Shown here in pieces: positions 18,685 to 31,147 of a DNA stretch of 64,000 bases (within the stretch, counting starts at the first letter, position 1; each line of letters begins with the position of its first letter). The notes below the pieces were generated by a model, which had not been told where the DNA came from, did no database searches, and was given only the letters and a program-made list of their open reading frames with translations. The stretch is taken from NCBI GenBank assembly GCA_037447655.1, contig JBBHKE010003462.1, positions 1-64,000 on the forward strand. Direction: 5' to 3'. The position numbers were made by a program, and so were the translations under genes. The stretch is from Zygnema cylindricum. Its lineage: Eukaryota; Streptophyta; Zygnematophyceae; Zygnematales; Zygnemataceae.

Positions 18685-19726
18685 TGTTGAAATAAGTAGT
18701 TTTTAATATATTTTCTAGGTCTAAATTTATTAGAAAAGAAAAAGTAGGCAGCCTGCCTCTATCTCTTCTCTCTCTCTCGCCCCCATACTTGTTGTAGTCA
18801 CTGAAGGAGAGAGAGAGAGAGAGCAATGGAGCCATGGCTGCCTCAACTCCATAGGAAGGACTAAAGAGTGGCTTAAGCCACTCTCAACAAAAGGTTGAGT
18901 CCGGAAGGACTCGAACCCCCGACCGGTAGAGCGCGGCGTAGCCGTTAGCTCTAACCAGTCTGTCGTAGAAGTCCGCTAGGAGATATACGGTTTCATTAGT
19001 ATTTAAACTATTGTAATGTACTAGATTCATTTAACTGAAACTCTTAACGCCACGCATAGATACAGTTCTATAAATTACGAAGTACTGTACTTGTTTGAAA
19101 TGGATATCGCGCATTTTGTTTCGAGAGCGAAACAAATATCGCGCAAGTATTTATTACGGCCGAGATTGAATTTCACGTCAAATCTAACGGCGCACATCAT
19201 CGCCGAAATCCCGGAATGGTCATTTTGGCATTTAGTGACGTGGCATGACCTAGCGCCACGTGGGAAGACATCATTCGGTCGCGGGAATTCCGAGGAACGT
19301 ACGGACGAGTGGAAAGTGGACACGCGTCCACTTAATGGTCTTGTCGTACAGAGGCCGTACAGAAAGTACATCGGCAGTAGTACTTTCTTGTACTATACAG
19401 TTTTTGATTGGTTCGTACAAGCAGTAGATAGGAGCTGTGAGAGGGAAGTAGGAAAAACTAGGACTTAGGAAAATTTAGGTAGATAGTCCTCTCTCTGAGA
19501 GTTTGTATAAATTGGCATCTTTGCCACCCTATAACTTATCGCCTGGTTGGCCTTTTTCAGTGATTCTTTTTTCTACGGACTCAGGGGAGTCCAGGCTACA
19601 AAGGGGTGCAGTCAAATTGTCAGGTTGCCTTCTTGGACAGCAGTGGTTGTGGCTTAAAGTGGGTTAGTTAAATACTATCTAGAGGCTTCCTGTATTCTGT
19701 GGTCCGATGGAGGACACAGAATTGCA
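18685..19726 (+). repeat. 3' LTR of element G
   Basis: 1042 bp, same length as the 5' LTR. Antisense tRNA-like segment at 18889-18964, G-box at 19257-19262, TATA at 19506-19512. It retains the gag ATG at 19707, which would read into flanking E sequence. Confidence 0.97.
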
Positions 19727-19731
19727 ACATT

Positions 19732-21176
19732 CTTTGATATGTTTTTTATCCTAGAGTTAAACAAAAACCTCATCTCAATGTATGTGTTATATGATAAGGG
19801 TTTTTAGAAAAGCACTTGGAAGGGAACCTTTACTGCTAGCTTTGAGGAGGAAGTTTAATTCACTGATGAAAAAGGTAGCAAAGGAATATTTAGGCTTATT
19901 TTAAGCAATGAAAAGAAAAATTTTACTATGTTGGTGTTCATCATATTATATTGTGGCATAAGAGGCTTGGAAATGTGCATTTAGATAAGTTGAAAGAATT
20001 GAAAAAGATGGGAATAGTGGATGGAAATCAGTTCGGAGAAAGTGAAAATCTAAGTAATAATAGTGGTTCTGCTCAAGGTAAGGCACACTAGTACACTTCC
20101 CAAAGGAAGCAACTTATAAAGGAGAAAAGGTTTTAGACTTAGTACACACTGATATCTGGGGACCGGCCAAAGTGCCTTCACCCAAGGGAAAGAGGTTTAT
20201 GATGACAATCAGTGACGATTAGTCTCAAAATTCAAGAGTGTATTTTTTGAAAAATAAATAAGAGGCCCCACAGATTTATAAGAAATATAAAGCGTGGAAT
20301 GAGAAACTCCATGAAACCGCCATTAAGAAAGTAAGGAGTGATAATGGGGGAGAGTATACCTCCTATCATTATGAGGATTTTCTTAGAGAAGATTGCGTGG
20401 AACATCAAAAGACAGTCCCTGAAAATCATGAGCAGAATGGTGTAGCCAAGAGTTTAAATAGGACACTAAGTGATAGTGCCAGAAGTAAGTTGTCGGATAA
20501 AAAGATAGGAAAGAGATTATGGGCAAAAATAATTTACTGTGCAAACTATCTCAAGAATAGAGTTCTTATTATCTCACCAAAAGAGTTCTTACTTTGGCGG
20601 TAAAAGGCCAAACACCTTATAAGAGACGGACCAGCCAAAAACTAGATGTTTCACTCTTAAAGGTTTTCAGTAGTCAAGTGTTCTCTCTAGACACAGATTG
20701 GTCAAATTAGAAGTTAGATCTGAAAGAAAAACAAGGGTATGTGCTAGGATATGATGAAGATGTAAAATGATATAGGGTCTATGATCTCAAGAGTGAAGAT
20801 GAAATCATAGTGAAGCATTTAGTGGTTATGGATGAAGGGAAATCTAAAGACCCCTTTAAGCATACAAAGACAATCAAAATCAGATTTGAGCCACATAATT
20901 GTGATGACTTTCAGCTTCCTAACTATCCACGTTTCCAAGAAGATAATGATCTTACAGGTACAAATTAGATCGAGGAGGATTCAACCGTGAAACACCAAGT
21001 GCCTACTCCAACTGAAGCGGAAGACGTGGTGGAAATAGAACACGAATCAAAGGATAGGGGAGAAGTCAAAACTGTTAGAAAAAATCCACGAGAGCCATCT
21101 ATTCGAGCATCAAAATTTGAGGGTGGAAGGAGAAGCGACAAAAGACTGCAAAAGTACAAGTTAATAATAAGGTAAC
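19732..21176 (+). pseudogene. Element E protease-integrase remnant
   Basis: Resumes E after G. Protease tail (ELNKNLIS), gag-pre-integrase (WHKRLGNVHLDKL), integrase core with HTDIWGPAKVPS, SDNGGEYTS and NHEQNGVAKSLNRT, then the RT linker ending EGGRRSDKRLQ. It is broken by many stops and indels, e.g. near 20221 and 20264; the last integrase Glu region reads VAKS where G has VAER. It ends with GTAAC (21172-21176), target duplication of H. Confidence 0.85.
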
Positions 21177-22230
21177 TGTAGAAATTTATGATCCATTTGA
21201 AGTATTTTCTAGGTCTCAATAGAAATATAGAAAGAAGCCAAGGCAGTCTACCTCTAACTTCTCTCTCCAACTCTCAAACTTGTCGCAGTCACTGAGAAAT
21301 TGGAGAGGGAGCTAGAGCCATGGCTACCTAGGCTAACCAGAAGTTTCCGGGATTATATATTAGTTAGGGGTTTTATTGCTAAAAACATAGTGTCGGCTAT
21401 AGGATTTGATCCTTGTACCTACCGGCCGGCAGGCAGACGGTAGACGGTAGCCTTAGCCGTTAAGTCTTCATCGGATGTTACGCAGTATAGGGTATGATAG
21501 TTATTTAAATATTATTAAGTAGGAAAATTCATTTAACTATAACTGGTTACGGAAGACATAGATCCATAATTGTAAAAGTACGGATAGCGGTACGGATAAG
21601 AAACCAATACTGCGCAATTGTTTCTTTATAGAAAAGAATATCGCACATGCATTTATTACGGCTACGATTAAATATGAATTTAATCGGACGGCCGGAATTA
21701 ACGCCGAGATCGCGGAAGAGGATTTCGGCGGTTTATGGACATCGCCACATCGGACGACACGTGGCGGAATAACATTGGATCGCGGCATCTCCGAGGATTA
21801 CGGGAACGAATCCGGACATACCACGTGTCGACATTTAGGCCATGTCGTACGATGTTCGTACAGAAAGTACACCGGCAGCTGTACTTTTGTGTACGGAGCT
21901 GCATTCTGATTGGCTCCGTACATCAGTAGATAGAGTTTGTGAGAGAGATAGGACTTAGAAAAATTAGGAGATAGGACCCTCTCTCCCAAAGAGCTTCTGT
22001 ACAAAAGGTCAACTTTGACCCTCCATAACTAACTGCTCAGGGGAGCAAATTCAGAGATTCTTTTTGCTATCCACTCAGGGGAGTCTTCTCTTCACGAGGT
22101 GAAGTTGGTCAGAGTTTTTTGTCTGCCAGGGTGGCAGTTATTTTAGGTGAAACACAAAGGGGTCACAGTTATCCTAGAGGCTTCTTGGAAGCTGTCCACT
22201 CAGAAGACTTATAGAGGTCTCAGAGTTTCA
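21177..22230 (+). repeat. 5' LTR of element H
   Basis: 1054 bp. Antisense tRNA-like segment at 21381-21470 with B-box complement GGATTTGATCC (21402-21412). It has a GACACGTGGC G-box, a GTAC cluster and a GGTCAA-C-TTTGACC palindrome near 22003-22020 (W-box-like). The in-LTR start codon has become ATA. Confidence 0.93.
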
Positions 22231-22234
22231 GGTT

Positions 22235-25200
22235 ATGGGCCCACCCTCTAGGTTACCAATCTTTAATGGAACTGGCTTCATATACTGGGAAAGTATGATG
22301 ATAGGAACTCTATGCGAAAAAAGGTTTTGGGGGATAGTGAGTGGACGGTTGGGGCGTCCATCAAGTCTTGGAATTCCTCCAAGGTTTGGAGGAAGCAGAT
22401 TCACCAGAAAAGAGGATTCACCTTCAACGGAGGAAATAAAAGAAAGAGAGGTGGTGGACAAAAGAAAAGAGAAGGAGGCGACCACACCAACAACAACTGA
22501 TTCGGCATTCATGTCACCTATTCCGAGGAACGAGGAGAATGATAATGAAACCCGGGACTTCAACAATATGGCGGCAAAGCACTTCATCCTACGCCATCTC
22601 AATCAAGGACTTGTATGTCCTCATTTGCAGGTAGAAAGGGCATCCGATCTTTGGATGGCTCTCATAGAGATGTACCAAAGTGGTTCGATTTAGCAACAAC
22701 AGTTGGCTGATCAGAAAGTTAAGGAGTATGTATACAAAAAGGGGAAGATGTTGGATTTTTGCAATGAGCTTGCTACACTCTTCATGGAGCTAGAGAGTGC
22801 GGGAAAAGATTTTAGTGAAAAAGAAAAGGTTAACTGTTTACTGATGAAGTTACCCGATGAGTTCAAGAACATAGTCAACCGTGTGCAGGACTTGCCACAC
22901 TCAAGGTGGATATGGAACTCAGTGGTAGGGATGATTCTCGTTCGGGAGAATACGATTGAGATCCGAAGAGGAGGAAAGAGTGGCCAAGCCTTGGCAACTG
23001 CGACCGATTAGAGGAACAAGGATTCCCGGAAACCGGTCGGAAACTATGGGGGGAGGGAGCAGAAAAATCAGACCGACGAGTTCGGACCAAGGGCTCCCAA
23101 AGGTTTATGTCATTTTTGTAAGAAACTTGGGCACTATATGGCAGAGTGCACTAAGCTAACCAAGCTTCGGTTAAAAGAGGGGCAGACTGGTGGTACCCCG
23201 AGAGGAAAGAAAAAGGCCCTTGTGACACAGGTACATGAGGCGGAATCCGAGGACGAGGACGATGAGCTCCTTTTGGATGAGGAGTTGGAGGCGAAAAACG
23301 AGGTCGAAATACCACGAAGGCAGAAATGTGCTTACAGTGGATTGAAAGGTGAAGCAGGCTGGATTGTAGATTCAGGTGCCTCCATGCACATGTGTAACGA
23401 TAGGCACTTGTTCACTAAGATAAGAAAGATTCCCACCGTAGAGATAGAGTACGGGGATAGGAGGATAGTCACCACTACTCTTGTGTGATCGGTAGATCTG
23501 AAAGTGTTAGTAGAAGGAAAGACATCCAGAGTAACATTCTCCGATATATTGTTTATTCTAGAGCTGAACAAAAACCTCATCTCTACATATGTATTAGATG
23601 ATAAGGGTTTTTTTACTAGCACTAGGGAAGGAGTCTTTACTGCTAGTTTTGAGGAGGATGTCTATTTCATTGCTGAGAAAGGGAGCCATGGGATGTTTAG
23701 GCTTGTTTTAAGTAATGAAAAGAAGAAACTTTATTATGCTCGTGTTCATGATATTATGATGTGGCATAAGATGCCTGGGCATGTGAATCTACACAAGTTA
23801 AGAGAGATGAAAAAGATGGGAGTGGTGGAAGGGATTCAGTTTAGTGAGAATGAGAATATAAGTGATTGTAGTGGATGTGCTCAAGGTAAAACACATAGAT
23901 TACTCTTTCCTAAAACAGCCACCTATAAGGGAGAAAAAATTCTAGATCTAGTACACACAGATATTTGGGGACCAGCTAAATTGCCCTCACCGGGGGGGAA
24001 GAGATTTATGATGACTATCACTGATGATTGGTCTCGGTATTCGCAGTGTATTTTTTTGAAAAACAAGTCCGAAGCTCAGGATTGTTTTAGACAATATAAA
24101 GCATGGAGCGAAAAACTCCATGAAAATCCAATCAAGAGAGTTAGTAGTGACAATGGTGGAGAGTATACTTCTAACCAGTTTGAGGATTTTCTGAGGGAGG
24201 ATGGGGTCCAACACCAAAAGACAGTTCCAGAAAACCCGGAACAGAATGGGGTAGCAGAAATGTTAAATAGAACACTAAGTGATAGTGCTAGAAGTATGTT
24301 GTCGGATAAGAAGATAGGAAGAAGGTTTTGGGCAGAAGCAATAAACTGTGCTAATTACCTCAAAAATAGTGTTCTTACTTCAACTATAAAAGATCAAACA
24401 CCTTATGAGAGATGGACAGGCCGGAAACTAGACTTATCTCACTTAAAGGTTTTCGGCAGTCAAGTATTCAGTCTAGATACAGATCGGTCTAATTAGAAGC
24501 TAGATCCTAAAGGAAAACCGGGATACTTATAAGGATATGATGAGGATGTTAAAGGGTATAGAGTTTATGATCTAAAAAAGGAAGATATAATCTTAGTAAA
24601 ACATCTAGTAGTTATGGATGAAGGAAAGTCTGTGGATCCCTTCAAATATACAAAGTCAGTAAAAATCAGATTTGAGTGAGAATATTCCGATGACTTTGAG
24701 CTCCCTAACTATCCGGGTTTTAGAGAAGATGACATTCTTGCAGATACAAATCAGACCGAAAAGAACTCGGCTGTGGAAACTCTAGTGACAACTCTACCTG
24801 AAGCGGAAGACCCGGTGGAAATTGATTCGGAATCAAGGGATAAGGGAGAAGCCGAGTTTGTTCGAAAGAATCCACGAGAACAATCTATTCCGGCCTCAGA
24901 TTTTGAGGGGGGAAGGAGAAGTAGCAAAAGATTGTAAGAAAAATAGGTTAATAACAAGGTAACTAAACTATCTCATCAAGATGAACCTCAAACTTATGGA
25001 GAGGCGATGACTTGTCCAGAAAGAAACTGGTGGAAGATAGCCATCAATGAGGAGATGGCCTCTATTATGGCAGCCGATACTTGGGAGCTGGTGGATTGTC
25101 CACCTAACCGAAAACCAATCGGTTGTAAGTGGGTTTTCAAATTAAAACTGAACCCAGATAACACAATCGAGCTCTACAAGGCCCGATTAGTGGCAAAGGG

Positions 25201-26574
25201 ATTTACACAAAAAGAGGGAATTGACTACGAGGAAACCTTTGCCCCGGTCGTCAGATTTCCCTCCGTCCGCATACTTCTCAGCCTGGCAGCAGCGGAAGAC
25301 ATGGAAGTGCACCAGATGGACATCAAGACAGCCTTTTCGCATGGAGAATTGGAAGAGGAGATATTCATGCGACAACCCGAAGGGTTTGTGGAGGAAGGAG
25401 AGGAGAGTAAGGTATGCCGATTGATTAAATCTCTTTATGGTTTGAAACAAGCGCCTCGACAGTGGAATAAGAAGCTTGATGAGTTTCTTACCGGTCTAGG
25501 ATTTATTCGGATCAGCTCAGATCACTCAATCTATGTTTTCAAAGATGAGGAAGGTTTTATATTTATTGCAATTTATGTTGATGATTTGCTTGTCTTAAGT
25601 AAATCAATGGAAAAAATTAATAAACTGAAAACCGATCTTAAGGGGAGATTTGAAATGAAGGATATGGGGGAAGCAAAATATTTTTTGGGAATTCAAGTAG
25701 AGAGAGACCAAAAAAGAAAAATTATAAATTGACTCAAAAGGAAGCAATAGGGAACATGCTTGAAAAATTTCAAATGGATAAAGCTAATAGTTGTACAACT
25801 CCAATGGAGTTGAAGAAGGGAAGTGAGGGGAGTGAGGAAGAAGGAGTCATAGTCTTAGACGAGGAATTATCTCTTGAAGAACAGAAGTTCATGCAGACTA
25901 TTCCTTACAGGCAAGTAGTGGGAAGTCTAATCTATTTTATGAATTGTACCCGACCGGATTTAGCTGCAGCTGTAGGAGTGCTGAGTAGAAGTCTAAATGC
26001 TCCCACTAAGAGGGATTGGGAGGCAGCTAAGAGAGTCCTTAGATATTTGATAGGAACTAGGGATCTATGGTTGCATTTGGGTGGGGAGAATACTGACATC
26101 ACTACTTGGAGTGATGCCAGTTATGGTGATGCTCCGATGAGGAGATGCACTTCTGGATATGTATTATATGTGGGTGATGAGGCTTGCTATTGGAGTAGCA
26201 AACAGCAAAAAGTTATTGCTCATTCCACCATGGAGGCTGAGTATATGGCCTCTTGCTCTGCTGTAAAAGAATAGATGTGGGTCAAGTCTTTGCTTGGTGA
26301 GCTTGGTCACCTTAAGAGTGGTGTGCAGTAAATATTTTGTGATAATCAGGCAGCAATCGCTATTTCTGCCAATCGTAAACATCATTTTAAAGCCAAACAC
26401 ATGGACATCAGACTCAGCTTTGTTAGAGAGAAAGTAGAAAACAACATAATCGGTTTAGAGTACCGACCAGATAGTGAGATGGTAGCAGATATGATGACCA
26501 AATTTGTGCCTTCCCCTAAGCTAATTTTCTCTAGGGAGAAGTGTGGTCTGAAATTAAAGATTGACTAGAAAATA
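22235..26574 (+). pseudogene. Element H gag-pol with multiple stops
   Basis: Gag reads from the ATG inside the primer-binding site: MGPPSRLPIFNGTGFIYWES, UBN2-like helices, then the knuckle CHFCKKLGHYMAEC. Protease has DSGASMHMC, integrase HTDIWGP, SDNGGEYTS and NPEQNGVAEML, RT QMDIKTAFSHG and YVDD, RNase H TWSDASYGDAPMRRC. In-frame stops lie near 22691, 23010, 23486, 24494, 24531, 24678, 24936 and 26272, and a one-base deletion is near 25730. Several stops look like CAG to TAG or TGG to TAG/TGA changes. The catalytic motifs are otherwise conserved, so decay happened mainly by transitions. Confidence 0.93.
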
Positions 26575-26581
26575 AGTGGAG

Positions 26582-27635
26582 TGTAGAAATTAATGATCCA
26601 TTTAAAGTATTTTCTAGGTCTAAATAGAAATATATAAAGAAGCCGAGGCAGTCTACCTCTAACTTCTCTCTCCAACTCTCAAACTTGTCGCAGTCACTGA
26701 GAAATTGGAGAGGGAGCAAGAGCCGTGGCTACCTAGGCTAACCAGAAGTTTACGGGATTATATATTAGTTAGGGGTTTTATTGCTAAAAAGATAGTGTCG
26801 GCTACATGATTTGATCCTTGTACCTACTGGCCGGCAGGCAGACGGTAGACGGTAGCGTTAGCCGTTAAGTCTTCATCGGATGTTACGCAATATAGGGTAT
26901 GATAGTTATTTAAATATTATTAAGTAGGAAAATTCATTTAACTATAACTGGTTACGGAAGACATAGATCCATAATTGTAAAAGTACGGATGGCGGTACTG
27001 ATAAGAAACCAATACCGCGCATTTGTTTCTTTATAGAAAAGAATATCGCACATGCATTTATTACGGCTACGATTAAATATGAATTTAATCGGACGGCCGG
27101 AATTAACGCCGAGATCGCGGAAGAAGATTTTGGCGGTTTATGGACATTGCCATATCGGACGACACGTGGCGGAATAACATTGGATCGCGGCATCTCCGAG
27201 GATTACGGGAACGAATCTGGACATACCACGTGTCGACATTTAGGCCATATCGTACGATGTTCGTACAGAAAGTACACCGGCAACTGTACTTTTTGTGTAC
27301 GGAGATGCATTCTGATTGGCTCCGTACATCAGTAGATAGAGTTTGTGAGAGAGATAGGACTTAGAAAAATTAGGAGATAAGACCCTCTCTCCCAGAGAAC
27401 TTCTGTACAAAAGGTCAACTTTGACCCTCCCTATTTAACTGCTCGAGGAGCAAATTCAGAGATTCTTTTTGCTATCGACTCAAGGGAGTCTTGTCTTCAC
27501 AAGGGTGAAGTTGGTCAGAGTTTTTGTCTGCCAGGGTGGCAGTTATTTTTGCTGAAACACAAAGGGGTAAGGGTTATCTTAGAGGCTTCTTGGAAGCTGT
27601 CCACTTTGAGTACTTATGGAGGTCTCAGAGTTTTA
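26582..27635 (+). repeat. 3' LTR of element H
   Basis: 1054 bp, partner of 21177-22230. Here the in-LTR ATG (27616) is kept and the LTR ends TTTTA instead of TTTCA. The GTAAC duplication follows. Confidence 0.94.
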
Positions 27636-27640
27636 GTAAC

Positions 27641-29248
27641 CAAATTGTCTCACCCCGATAAACTGAAGACTTATTGTGAGGCGATAACCTGTCTAAGAGG
27701 AACGGGTGGAAGATAGCCATTAATGAGGAGATGGCTTCGATCATGGCAGCGGATATATGGGAATTGGTGGACTATCCTCGTGACAAAAAGCCAATCGGGT
27801 GTAACTGGGTATTTAAATTGAAACTAAACCCGGATAACACCATTGAGGGCTATAAGGTTGGGTTAGTGGCCAAAGGATTTACCTATAAAAAGAGGGAATT
27901 GACTACGAGGAGACATTTGCCTTGGTCATAAGGTTTCCCCTCTGTCCAGATACTTCTCAGTTTGGCGGCAGCAAAAGACATGAAAGTACATCAACTGGAC
28001 ATCAAGATGGCCTTCCTACATAGAGAGTTTGAAGAGGAGCTCTTTATGCGACAGCCTGAAGGATTTTTGGAGCAACAAGAAAAGAGCAAGGTATGCCGAT
28101 TGATCAAATTTTTGTATGGGCTGAAACATGCGCTTGACAATAGAATAAGAAACTCGATGAGTTTCTTACAGGTTTATAATACATTCATATCAGCTCAAAT
28201 CACTCAATTTATTTGTTTGAAGATGAGGAACGAATTTTAATTATTGCAATTTATGTTGATGATTTGCTTGTTTTAAGTAAATTTATGGATAAAATTAAAA
28301 AGTTGAAAACGGATCTAAAAGGTGTATTTGATTGAAGGATATGGGCGAAGCAAGGCATATTTAGGAATTCAACTAGAGAGAGATAGAGATAGTAAGATAA
28401 TTAGATTAACTTAGAAGGAGGCCATTTGATATATGTTAGAAAGATTCCAAATGGACAAAGCTAATAGTTTTACCACTCAAATGGAACTAAAAAAAAAAAG
28501 CGAGGGGAATGTGGAAGAGGGAGTTTTAATAATCAATGATGAGATAGGCTGAGAAAAGATTTATGCAAACAATACTTTATAGACAAGTAGTGGGCAGCCT
28601 AATTTTTTTGTGAATTGTACCCGACCAGATATAGCCGCGATTGAAGGAGTACTTAAGAGTCTGAATGCTCCCACTAAAGAGGATCGGAGGCACATGAGAG
28701 AGTCTTTATATATCTGATAGGGACTAGAGATCTATGGTTGCATTTGGGTGGGAACAATACTGACATCACCACGTGGAGTGATGTCAGCTATGGGGATGCT
28801 CCTATGAGGAGATGCACGTCTGGGTATATATTGTATGTGGGTGATGTGGCTTGTTGCTCAAGCAAAAAGCAGCAAAAGGTCATTTTTTCGTCAACCATAT
28901 AGTTTGAGTATATGGCCTTTTGCTCTACTGTAAAAGAATTAATGTGGGTCAAGTCCTTGCTTGGTGAGCTTAATCATCTTAAGAGTGGTGTCGAGAAAGT
29001 GTTTTGTGATAAACAGGCTGCCATTACCATTTTTACTAGTCCTAAACACCATTTTAAAGCCAAACATATGGACATTAGACTTAGCTTCGTTAGAGAGAAG
29101 GTAAAAGACAAAATATTTAATTTAGAGTAAAGACCTGATATTGAAATGGTAGCAGATCTGATGACCAAACTTGTGCCTTCGCCTAAGCTAATTTTCTGCA
29201 GGGAGAAGTGTGGTCTTAAAATGAAGAGTGACTAGAATATAAAGGGAG
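27641..29248 (+). pseudogene. Element E reverse transcriptase-RNase H remnant
   Basis: Resumes E after H. RT pieces include PIGCNWVFKLKLNPDNTIEGYK and QLDIKMAFLHREFEEELFMRQPEGF, then YVDDLLVLS in another frame. RNase H includes TTWSDVSYGDAPMRRC and FCDKQAAITIF. Frameshifts and stops are frequent. A polypurine tract (ATATAAAGGGAG) leads into the 3' LTR. Confidence 0.87.
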
Positions 29249-29866
29249 TGTGAAAATTAAAGGTTCTTTTAGTATTTTTTAGGTTTAAACTTGTAAAGAT
29301 AAAATGTACAAAAGAAGCGGAGGCAATTTACCTATAACTCCTCTCTTCAACTCCCACACTTGTCGCAATCATTGAAGGTTGGAGAGGGAGCTAGAGCCAT
29401 GGTTACTTATGCTCTCCAGGGAGAGAATGGCAGTAGTTTGGTAAGTTTACCAAAAACGAACTTGACAAACCTAGGATTTTATCTTGGTACTTGCCATCTG
29501 TCAAAGTGTCTGCTGTAGCCGTTAGCTTTAACCTATTAATCATGGACGAATGCTGAGGTATGTAGGTTTTGATAAGTATCTAAAGAGGTACACGTAAACG
29601 AATTCATTTAACCGTACGAACAGATTCTTAGTACATAGAAAAAGTTTTTGTATAGTACGGTTTACTTTGTTTTGCAAAATGAACACCGCGCATTTGTTTT
29701 GATAGCGAATCAAATACTGCGCATTTATTTTCCGTGGGTAGAATTGATAGCCGGATTGGTCAAATGGCCACTACAGGTGCGAAGATCGTGGAATAGGCGT
29801 TTAGGCGGTTTTGGGTCACCGCCACCTCAAGTGACACGTGGCACACCCTCATTCGCTTTCGGCATC
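29249..29866 (+). repeat. Partial 3' LTR of element E
   Basis: Starts TGTGAAAATT after the polypurine tract and resembles the start of M's LTR. It breaks at 29866 where element S begins; the last five bases GCATC are the presumed target duplication. The remainder is not found in the window. Confidence 0.83.
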
Positions 29867-31147
29867 TGATGAAAATAGGTAATTAATAGTTCACTTTTCT
29901 ATTTTAGTTATACTTTAATGAGGGAGAGTGAGGATGAAAGGCACGCCATGGTTGCCGCCATATTTAGAAAGCGGTAAAGTATGAAATAGAGGATATTTTA
30001 CTAAAATGTACCCTACTTCCGGTTTTGAACCTGGGTGTGTGGTTCACTATGTAGTTGTTAGCCTTATCTTCGAAGGCATCACCGAAACACACATGACGGA
30101 TTTCAAAGATACATAAACATTAACACGAAGACTAATTAACACCAAACTAACGAAGAGGAACAATGCATGCGCGTACGCGAATCTGAACCGTGTAAAATAT
30201 GTTTTGATCGGACAACCAACATTGTAGCCGCCACCCGAAGTGAACTTTTGGCGACATTCGAAGATTCTGTCACGCAGTGCCACGTGGTGACACATTATTT
30301 GATACCGGAGAAGAAGGGATGAGGAACCATGGCTCCCAATTTGAGAGGTGTCACCTTGTTGACCATCTCGTACAATAGACGTACAATAAGTACATTGCCC
30401 ATTGTACCTTCTTGTACTATATAGTGTTTCTATTGGACTAGGGTTTAGTAATAGGTAGTCGTGAGTAGGCAGACCAAGACTTTGTGATATTTAGGTATCT
30501 CTCTGTAAGAGAGCTTGTAACTATAAAGGTCATCTTTGACCATACATAAATTACTGCTCAAGTGAGCAAATTCAGTGAATTTTTTGCGTTTGACTGAAAG
30601 GAGTCTTGTCCTCACAAGGGTGAGGGTGGTTAGTATATTTGTGTGCCTATGCGGCACTTATGGATCAGACATTTTATATTGGGAAATGATGATGGAGGGA
30701 GAACTATATGAGAAGCATCTATGGGGCATAGTGTCTAGACAAATTCGATGCCCACCTCCACCTAGGTTTGGAGGGAAACATTTTTCTGGCACCTCCGCCA
30801 CTAGAGTAGCTAGAACAGCTGCCACCATCATCAAGGATGAAGATGAGGAAGGAGAGGAGATTGTCATGGAAGGAGAAAAGGGAGGAGTTTCAACTCCAGT
30901 GACACCATTGCCAAAGGTGATACCGGCAGCACTACCCTCAACAACAGTGATAAGGATTTAGACCGACAAATCAGAGTATGAAAAATGGAACTACAAAGAC
31001 AAGGTTGCTTAGCTCTTAATTCTTAAAAGTGTAGCAAACGGCATTACCATTCCCCTTATGCATGTCAAATCTTCATCTCAGATTTGGATATCACCAGTTA
31101 AGAAATATACGAGTGGATCGTTGCAGCAACAACAGTTGGCAGAAAAT
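29867..31147 (+). mobile_element. Element S: copia LTR and gag fragment, PBS deleted
   Basis: 5' LTR starts TGATGAAAATAGG and matches, in reverse orientation, the 891-bp solo LTR I' (55935-56825). At about 30650 the LTR passes straight into gag (GSDILYWEMMMEGELYEKHLWGIVS), so the LTR tail, primer-binding site and gag start are gone. Gag then runs with stops to 31147, where element M is inserted. The rest of S is not in the window. Confidence 0.78.
30660..31147 (+). pseudogene. Element S gag remnant
   Basis: Open to 30961, with YWEMMMEGELYEKHLWGIVSRQIRCPPPPRFGGKHF similar to YWEAMMMGALCEKRYWGIVSGQVKRPPSGTPPGFGGVRF of G. An Ala/Thr and acidic linker follows, then stops, then a TSGSLQQQQLAEN stretch. 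The part of the open frame before 30660 belongs to the LTR and is not gag. Confidence 0.75.

Larger units (their letters stand above)
13301..19726 (+). mobile_element. Copia element G, young and nearly intact
   Basis: Complete 6426-bp Ty1/copia element. LTRs of 1042 bp each (13301-14342 and 18685-19726) have TG...CA ends. The target duplication ACATT is at 13296-13300 and 19727-19731, the primer-binding site at 14343-14357 and the polypurine tract at 18672-18684. Domain order gag, protease, integrase, reverse transcriptase, RNase H is diagnostic of copia. By eye the LTRs differ at about nine positions, just under 1%, so insertion is recent compared with its neighbours. It lies in E's protease coding. 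One missing base in the integrase-RT linker splits the polyprotein. Confidence 0.97.
21177..27635 (+). mobile_element. Copia element H, complete but decayed
   Basis: 6459 bp with LTRs of 1054 bp each (21177-22230 and 26582-27635) and GTAAC duplications at 21172-21176 and 27636-27640. The primer-binding site is at 22231-22245 and a polypurine tract precedes 26582. It defines a second LTR family (TGTAGAAAT...GTTTCA/TTTTA) whose gag-pol is still close to G's. Several in-frame stops and at least one frameshift kill it. It sits between the integrase and reverse transcriptase blocks of E. Confidence 0.95.
11274..29866 (+). mobile_element. Old copia element E in four coding blocks, 5' end missing
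   Basis: Blocks at about 11330-12016 (gag), 13019-13295 (end of gag, protease), 19732-21171 (protease, integrase) and 27641-29248 (reverse transcriptase, RNase H), plus a partial 3' LTR 29249-29866. They join in order and orientation when F, G and H with their target duplications are removed. Gag N-terminus and 5' LTR are missing beside D. The 3' LTR is cut by element S. Many stops and indels make E one of the most decayed copies here. Its LTR is closest to that of M. Confidence 0.88.

Noticed and set aside
30575-30660. N-terminal extension of the S gag frame
   Set aside because: This part is LTR sequence brought into frame by the deletion.
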